Source: an uncultured Clostridia bacterium
GTDB taxonomy: Bacteria; Bacillota; Clostridia; Christensenellales; UBA1242
Direction of reading: 5' to 3'
DNA: 54,015 bases
Assembly: GCA_944376825.1 (NCBI GenBank)
Contig: CALWDY010000021.1
Span: 1-54,015 of the forward strand
Shown: one piece after another, positions 42,128 to 52,850 of the stretch
Position numbering within the stretch: position 1 is the stretch's first letter
Layout of the letters: every line of letters begins with the position of its first letter
Translations under genes and position numbers: made by a program
The notes under the pieces: generated by a model
What the model was told of the DNA's origin: nothing
Databases searched by the model: none
What the model saw: the letters and a program-made list of their open reading frames with translations, nothing else

Positions 42128-42607
42128 ATGCCAAAAACACAATTAAAAAGTTTATCTTCAAATTCTTATTATGCAAATTTACTAAAAGAAGCATATGCAG
42201 GAAGCGAAAGTGAAACTATGATGTTAATGCAATTTTTATATGATAGTTATACTTTGTCGTGTTTTGACAATGATTTTGTTGATGAGTTTTATTTGATTGC
42301 GCAAGATGATACAGAACATCACAAACTGTTGGGTGAATGTATAGTTAAATTGGGTGGAGACCCTGTTTATTGTTCATCTAGCAATGTTTTTTTTAATGGG
42401 AAAAACATAGAAAACGACAAGGGTATTAAACAAATGATTTTGCGAGGTATAGAAATAAAAGAAAAATCTATAATAAATTATAAAATTTTAATTTCTAAAA
42501 TTATGGAAAAAGAAATTAAAAACATATTAGAAATTATTCTTGTGGATGAGCAAAAACATAAAGAAATGTTTAAAAATATGTTAAAAAAATATGAAAATAA
42601 TGCCTAA
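42128..42607 (+). CDS. Ferritin-like diiron protein
   Basis: 159 residues from the ATG at 42128 (MPKTQLKSLSSNSYYANLL); an earlier ATG at 42104 would add eight residues through the -10-like sequence. Four-helix layout with metal-ligand patterns: LLKEAYAGSESETMMLMQFLY (helix 1), DDTEHHKLLGECIVKLGGDP (ExxH), GIEIKEKSIINYK (helix 3) and VDEQKHKEMFKNM (ExxH). The LGGDP turn is typical of rubrerythrin and ferritin-like families. It may protect against peroxide or store iron. No C-terminal rubredoxin domain. No Shine-Dalgarno; TAAAAT lies 7 bases before the ATG. Confidence 0.8.
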   Translation: MPKTQLKSLSSNSYYANLLKEAYAGSESETMMLMQFLYDSYTLSCFDNDFVDEFYLIAQDDTEHHKLLGECIVKLGGDPVYCSSSNVFFNGKNIENDKGIKQMILRGIEIKEKSIINYKILISKIMEKEIKNILEIILVDEQKHKEMFKNMLKKYENNA

Positions 42608-42642
42608 AAAATGCAATAAATTACCTTTTTTGCATTTTTTTA
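42606..42642 (+). terminator. Terminator
   Basis: AAAAAATGCAA (42606-42616) pairs with TTGCATTTTTT (42630-42640). It overlaps the ferritin-like gene's stop codon. The remaining gap to 42796 is A/T runs without a visible gene. Confidence 0.85.
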
Positions 42643-42796
42643 TTTTTATTTTTAAAATAAAATAATTTAAAGTCAATTTTTGAAAAATCTTATTTTTGTT
42701 TTATTTTTTAAAAAAACAAAACAATCCAATATGTTTCATATCGAAAAATTATATTTATTGTAAATAAATATTTTGTAGAATATTATTATATTTCAT

Positions 42797-42826
42797 TTGA
42801 TAAAAAACCTTAAATAGTGATAGAAT
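42797..42826 (+). promoter_or_regulatory. Promoter of the giant lipoprotein gene
   Basis: TTGATA (42797-42802), 18-base spacer ending TGA, TAGAAT (42821-42826). An extended -10 promoter; GGGAG follows 6 bases before the ATG at 42875. Confidence 0.6.
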
Positions 42827-42874
42827 ATATCAAAAGATATTTATTTTGTATAAGAAAAGGGTTGGGAGAAAAAT

Positions 42875-45800
42875 ATGAAAAAAATTGCCATTTACATATT
42901 GCTAATGTTTTGTGCATTTTCAGTTTCTGTGCTTAGTGCATGCAATCAAGATGATTCACGCATAAGTTTTAATGTGGATTATATTGAAATGAACATTGGA
43001 GATGAACTTGATGTTTATTCAAAATTAAATGTAAAAGGAGTGGCAATTCAAGATGTAACATTAAAATCTTTGGATAGTTCTGTTATATCTTTAATAGACG
43101 GCAAAGCGACTGCTGTTGGACAAGGTACAACCTTTGTACAAGCATCTTATGACCTTAAAATTGCAAACCTAGAAATTAAAGTAAATGGTGAGGCAATAGA
43201 ATGCGAAGCGCCTATGGGCCTTATGTATGACACGCAAAATGGTTTCGTAACATGGAATCATGTTTTAGTTAAAATTGGCAATGAAATACAACAAGTTAAT
43301 TCCTATACCGTTGAAATAAAATCTCAAAACACAGTGAAAGAAGAAATAGTAATTGGTGATAATAAATATCAACTTAAAGATAGTGGCGTTTATGAAATTA
43401 GAGTAAAATGCAATTCTTTTACATCAAATGGAACAACATTGTATCAAGGCTCAGAATATAGCCAAAGTTTAGTTTTAACAAAACTAGAAAAACCATATAA
43501 TTTAAAATACAACGACGAAACAAAAACGCTTTCATGGGAAGCAAGTGATGATATAGCAACTTTTGTTGTAAACATAAATGGAGTTTTGTCACAGCCAACA
43601 ACAAAAAAAGAAATGGTTGTTGATTTAACCACTGTAAATATATCAAAACAAGAAACATTTGAAGTTTCAGTAATAAGTCAAACATCTAACAAAGATGGAA
43701 ACGATATTGTTGCATCAAGCGAAAGTGATAAAAAAGTTTGGACAAGACTATATGCTCCACAATTAAATATTGCAAACGGAGTTATCACTTGGGACAACAC
43801 TCAACAGGGTGACTTTCATTATGAAATAATAAGAACGGATATAAACAATGTTGTTTCAAAAGAAGTTGTTAGTGGAGGTGTTTATTCTCTTGATGGTATC
43901 TCAGCAGGAACTTATAACACCATACAACTTAAAGCAGTTAGTGACAGTGAAAATTATTTATCAAGCGAAAATTTAAGTGTTTTGTCGGATGTGATTAAAC
44001 TTGAAAAAGCAACACTATCCTTTAACCCAATAAATAGAACATTTGTTGTTGAAAACTATGAGGGTAAAAATATTGAACTTGAAATAACATATAAAAACAG
44101 CATTGAAAAAATATCTCTTCAAAACGGCACATATCTTTTTGACAAAACGGGCGTAGGTGCATATTCAGTAAAAGCTTATGTATATGCACAAGATAGCAAA
44201 GAAATAAATGCCGATGCTTCAAACACCATTAATCTTTTGAAACTTTCACAAATTGACTCTTCTTCTATAAATCAAAGCGTAAATGAAAACAAGTATTTTG
44301 TAACTTTTGGCGAAGTTGAAAACGCAGACACCTATTCACTTTCATATTTTAAAGATGGATTGGAAAACACACTTGTAAAACAGGCAGATGGTTCTTATGG
44401 TGATGTTGACACTATTTTTAATAATATTGGAACATATCAAATAACCATAACTGCATCTAGTTCAAAAATGACAGCCGTTGACACTTTTATTTTGCCAAGT
44501 AAAACAACTATAAGTGTGGTAAGACAAGAAAATGTTTCGCTTTCATTAAACGAAGAAAACGGACCAAAATCAATAAGTTGGAACACTATTTCAACGGCAA
44601 ATGGATATTCGTATTATATACTTAAAAACGGAGAGTTGTTTGAAGAAAACACAATTTCATCTTCTTTGATATCTGTAGAAAACTTTGAGTTTGGAAAATA
44701 TGAATTTTTTGTAAAGGCAGTAGGCTCGTTTAATAGTGGAGTTTTGTATTTAGATAGTTTAAATTATGCAAAAGTGGATTTTGAAATAGAATTATTGCTA
44801 GATACTCCAACTGTAAATTTTGATGTTGAAACAAAAATTTTAACAATTACAAAAGTAAATTATGCAAACAATTATGAAATAACAATAAATTTAAAAACTT
44901 TAAGTTTTGATAATTCACAAGACATAATAACAATAGATTTAACTCAAAAACTACAACAGCCAGGTGATTATGTTGTTGAAGTAAAAGCAGTCAATGCCGA
45001 CAATGATCTTATTTTTGACTCAAACACAAACTCAATTACAATTACAAAACTCAGTTCACCACAACAATTCAATTTGTCTATGGATGGTGTAATAACAATT
45101 TTAGATTATCCAAACGGACAAATGCTTGATGAAAATAGGGCAACACTTCTTATAAACGATGAAATTACCGAAACATTGGATGATGGTTTAAATTTTGTGT
45201 TAAAAGCAAAATTTAATGCAACAAAACAAAAGGTAAACAATCACTATTATTTAGATAGTGAATGGTGTCAATTTAATATACAAAGATTAATTGCACCAAC
45301 TGCTCCTGTTTTGAATGAAACTGTTATATCATGGCAACAAACAACACAAAAAAACTTTGTGTATTTGCTAACAATTACACAAGGTGAAACAGTGAAACAA
45401 ATACAATTAAACGAAAATCAAATAGATGTGTTTGATGAAAGAATTAGCCCAATAAACACAAAACAAGATTTTTCTGTTAAATTATGCTATTTGTATGTTG
45501 GAGCAAATATAAATTTGCAAGATAAAATCGATATATATTTTACATCACAATATAGCGAAGAGACAACTATTCATAAAATTGAAAGTGATGCTGTTTTAAG
45601 CGTTGTTGAAGAAGATGAAAAGGTTTTGGCAAATTGGACACAAAGTTCAATTAGTGATGTGAGTTATGAACTTTTATTAAATGATGAAATTATTTATAGC
45701 GGAAATGAAACATCAAAAGATATAACTGAATATGTTGTAGATGCGGGGAAATACACATTAAAATTAAAAATTTCAAAACAAGGATTTTTAACAAGTGAAT

Positions 45801-48800
45801 ATGTTGAGGTGTATGTTGAAAGACTGGCAAGTGCTACAAGCATAAAAATAGATGAAGATGAAAATATCATTGTTGAAACTAATTATAACACAGAAGATTT
45901 GCCAGATTCAGTAGCCCAATTAGATCATATAACAATATCAAAAGACCAAGATCAAAATATAACAAACCTTTCAAGTTATTTTGGAAACTTTGAAATAAGT
46001 GTGGGGCTTGTTGCAAAAAAATACACAGAGGGGAAATATTATTTCCTATCAAGTGCAATAAGTACATTTGAATTTTCAAGAATTCAAACCCTAACAGATC
46101 CAGCAATTAATAACAATATAATATCATGGGATGATATTGCACAAACATCAAATTATAAACTTAAATTTTCAAATGGAGAACAAGACTTGTATTACTTGTG
46201 TAGCGGAGTAAATTATATAAGCGCACAAGATGAAAATATAAAACAAATTATAGACACTTTGAATTCTGGCACTCTAACCGTTAGCGTGTCGGCAAGAGTG
46301 GGTGAAATTAGTGCATTAATTGGACAAGAAAATTTGTTGTCTTCATATTACTCTAACACAGTTCAAATTATAAAATTAAACCCAGTTTCTAATATTATTT
46401 TACAATCCGAAGAAAAAAATCAACAAGAGATAAAGATATCATGGGATTATGATTTCCAAGGAGTTAGTGTTGGTCAATTTGTTATAGAAATTTACAAAAA
46501 TGATGAATATTTGGAAACAATATATGCATTTGGAACATCTAAACATGTAATGTCTGCGGGCATGACATACGAAGGTACATATTATGTTAAAATTTATGCA
46601 GAAGGAACAAGCAACTGCATAAATAGTGATACAGTTGCTTCTGCAACTTATAAAAGACTTGCAAAACCTCAAAATCTTACAATCACTCAAGATGCACTTT
46701 TATCTTTTACAGGCGCTGCAGGGGCTGTTAAATATGGCGTTTCATATTATGCGAATGACTTGGTAAAGGGCGAACTTGAAACTTTATCTACCAGCATAAA
46801 TTTAAAAGAATATTTATTTGCAAGTGCGTTTAGTGGGCAAATAACAATAAATGTATATTCTATTGGAGGAAATGGGCAGGACGAAGGCAAAACATTTTCA
46901 AGTCAGCAAAGTGACAATTATGTTGTTACAAAACCAGTTGAGGCAAACATAACCCTTTCAACAAATAAACTTGTTGCCGGTCAAACAAAAATTGATGAAG
47001 TTGATGACAAAAGCAAGTATGTTATAACCATAAGCACAGATAATAGAATAGTTAAAGAATTAGAACTAAACTATGGTGAAGAATACATTTTTGAAGACTG
47101 GTACTATAAAGATACAAATGAAAAAGTTCCTACTAATGTTGAAAAAGTATATTCTATTAAAGTTGAAAGAAAACTAGAAGAAGAAAATTGCATAAAGTCA
47201 GATTCAACATTAAAAATTGTTACAAAATTGGCAGAAGTTAATAATGTGGGATTTATAAGAAAAACAGATAGTGCAGATAGTACAATATATCTTCGCGGAG
47301 ATGTGGTTGCAAATGCTTCAAAATATGTTTTAAATTTTTTGGGCACAGATTTTCAAACAAATGAATTTAATGTTTCAGGTCAATACGCCGAACTGGCTCT
47401 TTTAGAAAACATATATTCACAAATTCCACAAAACTTTACAATGACAGTTTATGCGCAAGGACTTATAGGCGGAAGAGTGGATTATATTGACAGTTCAAAA
47501 GCTTCGGTGTCGGGCAAAAAATTAAGTGCCGTAACAAACTTTAAAACAGTAAATGGTGTTCTTTGTTGGGATAAAGTGGATGAGGCGTATGATTATGCAA
47601 TAGATGTAAACAACACCGAGATTTTAACGGGATATGTTTTAAATTCAAAACACACATTAAGTGAAAATTTAAATGGCAAACAAGGTGAATTGGTTTTAAA
47701 TATAAAAGCGGTTGGAAATGTAAAAACATCACTGGTTAAGCAAGATATTGTTTTAGACTCTTTGTTTATAACAAATGAAGATGGAACAAGAAAAGATTAC
47801 AGCTGTAAAAAACTAGCAATACCACAAAACTTGAAAGTTGTTATGGGCTATATTGCTTTTACAAAAGTAGAGGGGGCAGATGGTTATCAGGTTGTGTATG
47901 GAACAAACAACTTCAACCTTGATGAACTATACAGTGAACAAACCGATTATTCAATTTTCTATGCACAAGAAATGTATAATATGTTTAAAGAAAATCAAAA
48001 ATATTCTATTTCTGTTATGGCAACATCAACAGAAGAAGATGTTATTTATTCGGACAAAACACAAGATTTAAGCATAAAAATCTTATCAAATAATTGCGCA
48101 GGAACATTGAATATTGTTTTAAAACAAACATCAACAAATCCTGTTAAATATGACTATACTATATCTCAACTAATATGGACGGCAGATTCAAACGCAGTAA
48201 ACGGATATAATGTAAACTTTAATGGTGAAATATTCAATACAAAAAACACTGAATTTGTTTTAGATGGAGATGGAAACCTAGAAGCAGGAAAACATCAAAT
48301 AAAACTTTCTGTGGCAGGTTCTAGTGAAATTGATGCTGATGGCAGTTATCTTTTAAATTCTAAATATAGTGAAACATTATATTTTACAAAACTTTCAAGT
48401 CCAAATCTAAAAGTAGAAAATGGTGAACTTGTTTGGGACAAAATTGATGGGGCAACAGGATATTTGTTATATCTTGGCGATGAACTTCAAAATAGTGGTT
48501 TGCCAATAGAAACAAACACCTATTATCTAGATTTGTCGAATACTTCTAATACAACATATTCTTCGTATAAGGTTAGAGCAATTTCAACATCTTCTCAGTA
48601 TATTGCAAGTTCGGTGGGAACATATAAAGATGCAGAAGGAAACAACTTGGAAGTTGTAAAACTACATTCACCAGATGCGTTCATGATAAAAGAAGGGGCA
48701 TTTAGATGGGAATTAAATGATATTTGGTCTTTATTGCCACTTGTAACAAAAGGAATAATAGAAAATCCCGTTACTGCAACAACCCAAACTTTGGCAACAA

Positions 48801-51800
48801 CAAAAATCAATATGAAATTTGCAAGCAAAACAAGCACCGCCGAATTTAGTTATGAAGATTATGCATTAAAATATTGTTTTGTAACGGATAAATTAAAACA
48901 AGACATTGCAAATAATATTTTAATACCAGCCGAGCAAAAAGAAATGATTTTGGCGCTTTTGGAAACCTATCAGTATAATGGCTGGCCTACACTTAATAAT
49001 GGATACTTAGAAATGGGCGCTGATTTGCCTGCTGGTGCATATAATTTAACATTAAGACAAAAGGGTGATAGTGTAAAATATTTAACATCTAATTATGGTA
49101 GCAATATAGAAGTTTATGTTCCATATGCTCCTCAAATTTCAATTGTATACTCAAACAATGCCTATGTTCTTTCATGGAACTCAATCAACATTCCTGCATC
49201 TTACAATATGCAAACTCCAACTTATGCAATTTTTGCAGACCAAAATGTTGAAGAAGAAGGAAAAATTGTTTCAAAAAGAGTTGAAATTGGCAGAACAACA
49301 TGCACAAGTTTCAACATTACCAATTTGGTTGAAAGTGGCACAATAAATTCTTCATTTACAGCGATATATGTTTATGTTGCTGGAAATGATGACAAAGTGT
49401 TAAATGGAAAAATCTCAAACAAAATAACATTAACCATTTTAGACCCAACAACAGCAAGAGTGAGAGATGGTGTAATTTATTGGAATGCACAAGAAAGTGC
49501 AAGTGCTTATCAAGTAACATACACTGAAAACAATGGCAACGTTGTGGGTGAAACAAAAACACTTTCATTAAAAGATGCAACTTGGGATTGTGCAGAACTT
49601 CAAAGTTACAACAAAATAGAAGAGTACTCGATAAAAATTCAAGCAATTGGGTTAAAAGTTGCAACAACAACTCATGCAATAATTTCGGGACCAAACAGCA
49701 GTGTTGGAAAGGTGTCAAAACTTCCAACGCCAATTAGCACAGTTGAAGATGGAAGAATTAGATGGTTAAGTGAAGAAAACAGTTCTTCATATAAAGTAAT
49801 TGTTAATAAAGATGACAATTTGTTAAATACTGTATCAATAATAAATCAACCAGACTTAGATAATTATATTTGGTTTGAATCAACCTTTACAGAGGAAAAC
49901 CTATTATACAAATTCCAAGCAGTGGGAAGTCTTGATATAGACTTGTCAACAGGAGAAAAAGCATTTGTAAACTCTAATAAAGGAAGCGATATTTATGGAA
50001 CAACAATAAGCAAAGTTTCAAATGTTGTTGCAAGAAAAGGTGTTTTATATTGGGATATTGCAAAAAATAATAATATTAACATAAGTTATTATAAACTTAC
50101 ATTTAATCAAGTGGATAATGATGGCAACCCTATAAATGAAGACTTTGTGATTATAAACAATAACTTCACAAATGCAGATGGAACATGCTCTTATAATTGT
50201 GCTGACCTTGCAAGTGGAAGATATAGAGTTACAATTCAAGCCTTCTTCAAGTCTAGTGATAATCTTGGAACATATATTTATAATGGAGAAACGGCATACT
50301 ATTTGATGAGTATCAAGTCGGATAGTTATGAATTCCAAAAATATAGTGATGTTCAAGGCGAAGATGAAAGTGGTGTCGTTTACAATATTGTACTAAAAGA
50401 TGGTGAGTTTACTTGGAAATATGTTGGAAATTTAGAAGAAGAAAACTATCAATATGAGTTGAAATTTAAAATTAATGAAGATGTAACAAGAGAACTTGTT
50501 GTAATAACAGAAGAAAACAGTTACTTCTCATATGTAACAAACAAACTTATAAATGAAAATCCTTTTGAACTTCAAATAAGAGTTATTCCAAAAGACGGTG
50601 TAGAAGGTTTTGTAAACTCAAACTATGTTACTTTTGTAAACCCAAATAATAAAAATCTGCCAAACATCTATCAATTAAATGGTATTAGCGCAGACGATAT
50701 TGTTCTTAGAGATTTAAGAGAAGAAGATATAGAAAATATACAAGATGTTCCAAGCAGTGATTTACATATAATTTGGAACAAATACTCCGTTTCAACGGGT
50801 GATACTAATATAGATTTGCAAGTTAAATATAAGGTTAATTTCTGGACAAGTGAAGATGAAACAGTAAAATCTATAATTGTTGATACAATGTATATAAATA
50901 CTCTTGAATTCCAATCTACAATAAGCGATGAGTATACTCTTTACTATACAATTCAAGTTTTGCCACTTGGAAATCAAAGTTATATACCTTCTTGCATTTC
51001 AGATGTTAGAGAAATTCAAAAACCACAATCGGTTCAAAGTGTTGGATTTAACAGCGAAGAAAAATATTTTTACTGGTCAACAGAAGGCACATCCAACGAC
51101 CATTCATATAAAATTAAAGATGAAATAATTGAGACTAACGATCTTGGAGAAATTGTATATGTTGATGGCGAGCCAAATGTGCTTAGAACATACATTTACA
51201 CAACACAAAACAACCTTACAAATAGATACACGCCAACAGAACAAGGAATGCATAAAGTTTCGGTTGCGGTTGTTGTAAAAAATAGCGACAATGATGGAAG
51301 TTTAACATCTGATTACACATATTATTACGATGAAGTTTTAGAGCCAGAAAATAAAGACAAAGGAACAGCTGTTTTGGTTGACTTGTTTAAAATTACCCAA
51401 GAAGGCTCAAACGGAACGGTGGAAAAACCATATTTAATAGAAACGAAAGAACAGTTTAACAACATTAAATATAGACTACAAAAAGATGAATACTTAAATA
51501 GTTACACTTTAATGGAAAATGGAGTGGAGCAAACAGTAACATTAAGTGAAGAAAACAAACAATTTAACTTTAAGCAAATTGCTTCAATCTATAATGTCTC
51601 TCCATTGGGTCAAGGAACAAACTTTGAATTTGTTGGCAATTATGATGGAAACAAAAAAACATTAAGTTGGGACTATGACTTAACAAATATAACTGCATAT
51701 CAATCAATACAATATGTTGCATTGTTCTCGCAAATAGAAAGTGGCGCAAAAGTGCAAAATTTAAAAGTAGTTGCAAACCTAACGGGACAACTTAAAGTTG

Positions 51801-52684
51801 GTGCAACAATATCACTGCTTTGCTACAAAAACTTGGGAACAATTCAAAATGTGGTCTTGGGTTCACAAGGGCAAAGCATAGATTTAACATCAAACAAAGA
51901 CATGTTTGTTTATGGAATTGCATATCAAAACTTAGGAACAATTCAAAATGTGGTAAACTACTATGATGTTTCACTTAAAAACAGCACAGACGTTCTTGGA
52001 ATAAAAGCAAGTTTTGCTTCTATTGCAGGGGAAAACGAAGGTCTTGTTCTTAAATGTGGACACTATGGAAACATTACTCTTCAAACAACAATTTCAACAA
52101 GCGGTGGAATTGTTGGAACAAACAGAGCAAACGGAACAGTTGAAGCATGCGTGCTTAAAAATCAAACAACAACACTTAGCATAAACAAACAAGCACAACA
52201 AGGTTCAACGCAAGGTGCAGTAAACTTCTATTTTGGAGGAATTATTGGTCAAAACGACGGAACAGTAAATTATTGTTACACCTACACAAATTCAGTAATA
52301 TATAGAAGTGCTCCTGTTGGCTCTATTAATAAAGTTTATATTGCAGGTCTTGTTGGACTTTCAAATAATGGCAACATAAAAGGTTCTTATGTTTATAATG
52401 TGGTAAATGCTTCAAGTGCCCAATCAATACAAATAGGCAATGTATATTTGTTTGCATATATTACATGGTCGTCAGGTGGCGTTGATACAAGATGTTTCTA
52501 TAATGAAGGGCAATCTCATGCTCCAATTGGAGGAGTTGGTGTTGATAAATTTAGCATAACATCATATTCAAAAGTTCCTCTTGGAGATAGGTTAAATGGA
52601 ACAGAAAGCACATACTACTTAAACAACGAAAACGAGTTCCCAAAATTTGAATGGGAAAACGAAGTTGGTAGTTGGGTAGAGTGA
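42875..52684 (+). CDS. Giant modular lipoprotein: Ig-like, about 28 FN3-like repeats, GLUG-like end
   Basis: 3269 residues, nearly a fifth of the window. A signal peptide ends in the lipobox VLSAC with Cys23 lipidated. Residues about 30-105 form a BIG2-type Ig-like domain (VDYIEMNIGDELDVYSKL, KATAVGQGTTFVQASY). Then come about 28 modules of ~90-100 residues with a shared pattern: a linker L..P, then x(I/V/L)xW near a strand start and Axx(Y)xVxI, for example LVWDKIDGATGYLLYL, LCWDKVDEAYDYAIDV and ISWNTISTANGYSYYI, as in FN3-like folds. From about 2850 the end holds GLUG-like repeats (NLGTIQNVV, GGIIGQNDGTVNYCYTY, AGLVGLSNNGNIKGSYVY), known from bacterial adhesins and glycan-binding surface proteins. 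The modules have diverged, so the array is old. A stalk-like adhesin on the cell surface is inferred. Confidence 0.85.
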   Translation: MKKIAIYILLMFCAFSVSVLSACNQDDSRISFNVDYIEMNIGDELDVYSKLNVKGVAIQDVTLKSLDSSVISLIDGKATAVGQGTTFVQASYDLKIANLEIKVNGEAIECEAPMGLMYDTQNGFVTWNHVLVKIGNEIQQVNSYTVEIKSQNTVKEEIVIGDNKYQLKDSGVYEIRVKCNSFTSNGTTLYQGSEYSQSLVLTKLEKPYNLKYNDETKTLSWEASDDIATFVVNINGVLSQPTTKKEMVVDLTTVNISKQETFEVSVISQTSNKDGNDIVASSESDKKVWTRLYAPQLNIANGVITWDNTQQGDFHYEIIRTDINNVVSKEVVSGGVYSLDGISAGTYNTIQLKAVSDSENYLSSENLSVLSDVIKLEKATLSFNPINRTFVVENYEGKNIELEITYKNSIEKISLQNGTYLFDKTGVGAYSVKAYVYAQDSKEINADASNTINLLKLSQIDSSSINQSVNENKYFVTFGEVENADTYSLSYFKDGLENTLVKQADGSYGDVDTIFNNIGTYQITITASSSKMTAVDTFILPSKTTISVVRQENVSLSLNEENGPKSISWNTISTANGYSYYILKNGELFEENTISSSLISVENFEFGKYEFFVKAVGSFNSGVLYLDSLNYAKVDFEIELLLDTPTVNFDVETKILTITKVNYANNYEITINLKTLSFDNSQDIITIDLTQKLQQPGDYVVEVKAVNADNDLIFDSNTNSITITKLSSPQQFNLSMDGVITILDYPNGQMLDENRATLLINDEITETLDDGLNFVLKAKFNATKQKVNNHYYLDSEWCQFNIQRLIAPTAPVLNETVISWQQTTQKNFVYLLTITQGETVKQIQLNENQIDVFDERISPINTKQDFSVKLCYLYVGANINLQDKIDIYFTSQYSEETTIHKIESDAVLSVVEEDEKVLANWTQSSISDVSYELLLNDEIIYSGNETSKDITEYVVDAGKYTLKLKISKQGFLTSEYVEVYVERLASATSIKIDEDENIIVETNYNTEDLPDSVAQLDHITISKDQDQNITNLSSYFGNFEISVGLVAKKYTEGKYYFLSSAISTFEFSRIQTLTDPAINNNIISWDDIAQTSNYKLKFSNGEQDLYYLCSGVNYISAQDENIKQIIDTLNSGTLTVSVSARVGEISALIGQENLLSSYYSNTVQIIKLNPVSNIILQSEEKNQQEIKISWDYDFQGVSVGQFVIEIYKNDEYLETIYAFGTSKHVMSAGMTYEGTYYVKIYAEGTSNCINSDTVASATYKRLAKPQNLTITQDALLSFTGAAGAVKYGVSYYANDLVKGELETLSTSINLKEYLFASAFSGQITINVYSIGGNGQDEGKTFSSQQSDNYVVTKPVEANITLSTNKLVAGQTKIDEVDDKSKYVITISTDNRIVKELELNYGEEYIFEDWYYKDTNEKVPTNVEKVYSIKVERKLEEENCIKSDSTLKIVTKLAEVNNVGFIRKTDSADSTIYLRGDVVANASKYVLNFLGTDFQTNEFNVSGQYAELALLENIYSQIPQNFTMTVYAQGLIGGRVDYIDSSKASVSGKKLSAVTNFKTVNGVLCWDKVDEAYDYAIDVNNTEILTGYVLNSKHTLSENLNGKQGELVLNIKAVGNVKTSLVKQDIVLDSLFITNEDGTRKDYSCKKLAIPQNLKVVMGYIAFTKVEGADGYQVVYGTNNFNLDELYSEQTDYSIFYAQEMYNMFKENQKYSISVMATSTEEDVIYSDKTQDLSIKILSNNCAGTLNIVLKQTSTNPVKYDYTISQLIWTADSNAVNGYNVNFNGEIFNTKNTEFVLDGDGNLEAGKHQIKLSVAGSSEIDADGSYLLNSKYSETLYFTKLSSPNLKVENGELVWDKIDGATGYLLYLGDELQNSGLPIETNTYYLDLSNTSNTTYSSYKVRAISTSSQYIASSVGTYKDAEGNNLEVVKLHSPDAFMIKEGAFRWELNDIWSLLPLVTKGIIENPVTATTQTLATTKINMKFASKTSTAEFSYEDYALKYCFVTDKLKQDIANNILIPAEQKEMILALLETYQYNGWPTLNNGYLEMGADLPAGAYNLTLRQKGDSVKYLTSNYGSNIEVYVPYAPQISIVYSNNAYVLSWNSINIPASYNMQTPTYAIFADQNVEEEGKIVSKRVEIGRTTCTSFNITNLVESGTINSSFTAIYVYVAGNDDKVLNGKISNKITLTILDPTTARVRDGVIYWNAQESASAYQVTYTENNGNVVGETKTLSLKDATWDCAELQSYNKIEEYSIKIQAIGLKVATTTHAIISGPNSSVGKVSKLPTPISTVEDGRIRWLSEENSSSYKVIVNKDDNLLNTVSIINQPDLDNYIWFESTFTEENLLYKFQAVGSLDIDLSTGEKAFVNSNKGSDIYGTTISKVSNVVARKGVLYWDIAKNNNINISYYKLTFNQVDNDGNPINEDFVIINNNFTNADGTCSYNCADLASGRYRVTIQAFFKSSDNLGTYIYNGETAYYLMSIKSDSYEFQKYSDVQGEDESGVVYNIVLKDGEFTWKYVGNLEEENYQYELKFKINEDVTRELVVITEENSYFSYVTNKLINENPFELQIRVIPKDGVEGFVNSNYVTFVNPNNKNLPNIYQLNGISADDIVLRDLREEDIENIQDVPSSDLHIIWNKYSVSTGDTNIDLQVKYKVNFWTSEDETVKSIIVDTMYINTLEFQSTISDEYTLYYTIQVLPLGNQSYIPSCISDVREIQKPQSVQSVGFNSEEKYFYWSTEGTSNDHSYKIKDEIIETNDLGEIVYVDGEPNVLRTYIYTTQNNLTNRYTPTEQGMHKVSVAVVVKNSDNDGSLTSDYTYYYDEVLEPENKDKGTAVLVDLFKITQEGSNGTVEKPYLIETKEQFNNIKYRLQKDEYLNSYTLMENGVEQTVTLSEENKQFNFKQIASIYNVSPLGQGTNFEFVGNYDGNKKTLSWDYDLTNITAYQSIQYVALFSQIESGAKVQNLKVVANLTGQLKVGATISLLCYKNLGTIQNVVLGSQGQSIDLTSNKDMFVYGIAYQNLGTIQNVVNYYDVSLKNSTDVLGIKASFASIAGENEGLVLKCGHYGNITLQTTISTSGGIVGTNRANGTVEACVLKNQTTTLSINKQAQQGSTQGAVNFYFGGIIGQNDGTVNYCYTYTNSVIYRSAPVGSINKVYIAGLVGLSNNGNIKGSYVYNVVNASSAQSIQIGNVYLFAYITWSSGGVDTRCFYNEGQSHAPIGGVGVDKFSITSYSKVPLGDRLNGTESTYYLNNENEFPKFEWENEVGSWVE

Positions 52685-52715
52685 TATTTGGTTTTGTTTT
52701 ATCAAATTCAATCAC

Positions 52716-52749
52716 AAAAAAATTAGGTCGGTTTTGACCTAATTTTTTT
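52716..52749 (+). terminator. Terminator of the giant lipoprotein gene
   Basis: AAAAAAATTAGGTC (52716-52729) pairs perfectly with GACCTAATTTTTTT (52736-52749). Confidence 0.95.
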
Positions 52750-52850
52750 TAGATTAACAAAAAACTTTGCAAATAAAATATTTAGATTTTTAAAATCATG
52801 TAAAAACTTTTAAAGTCATATAAAACAAATTGTTTGCATTATATATTTGT

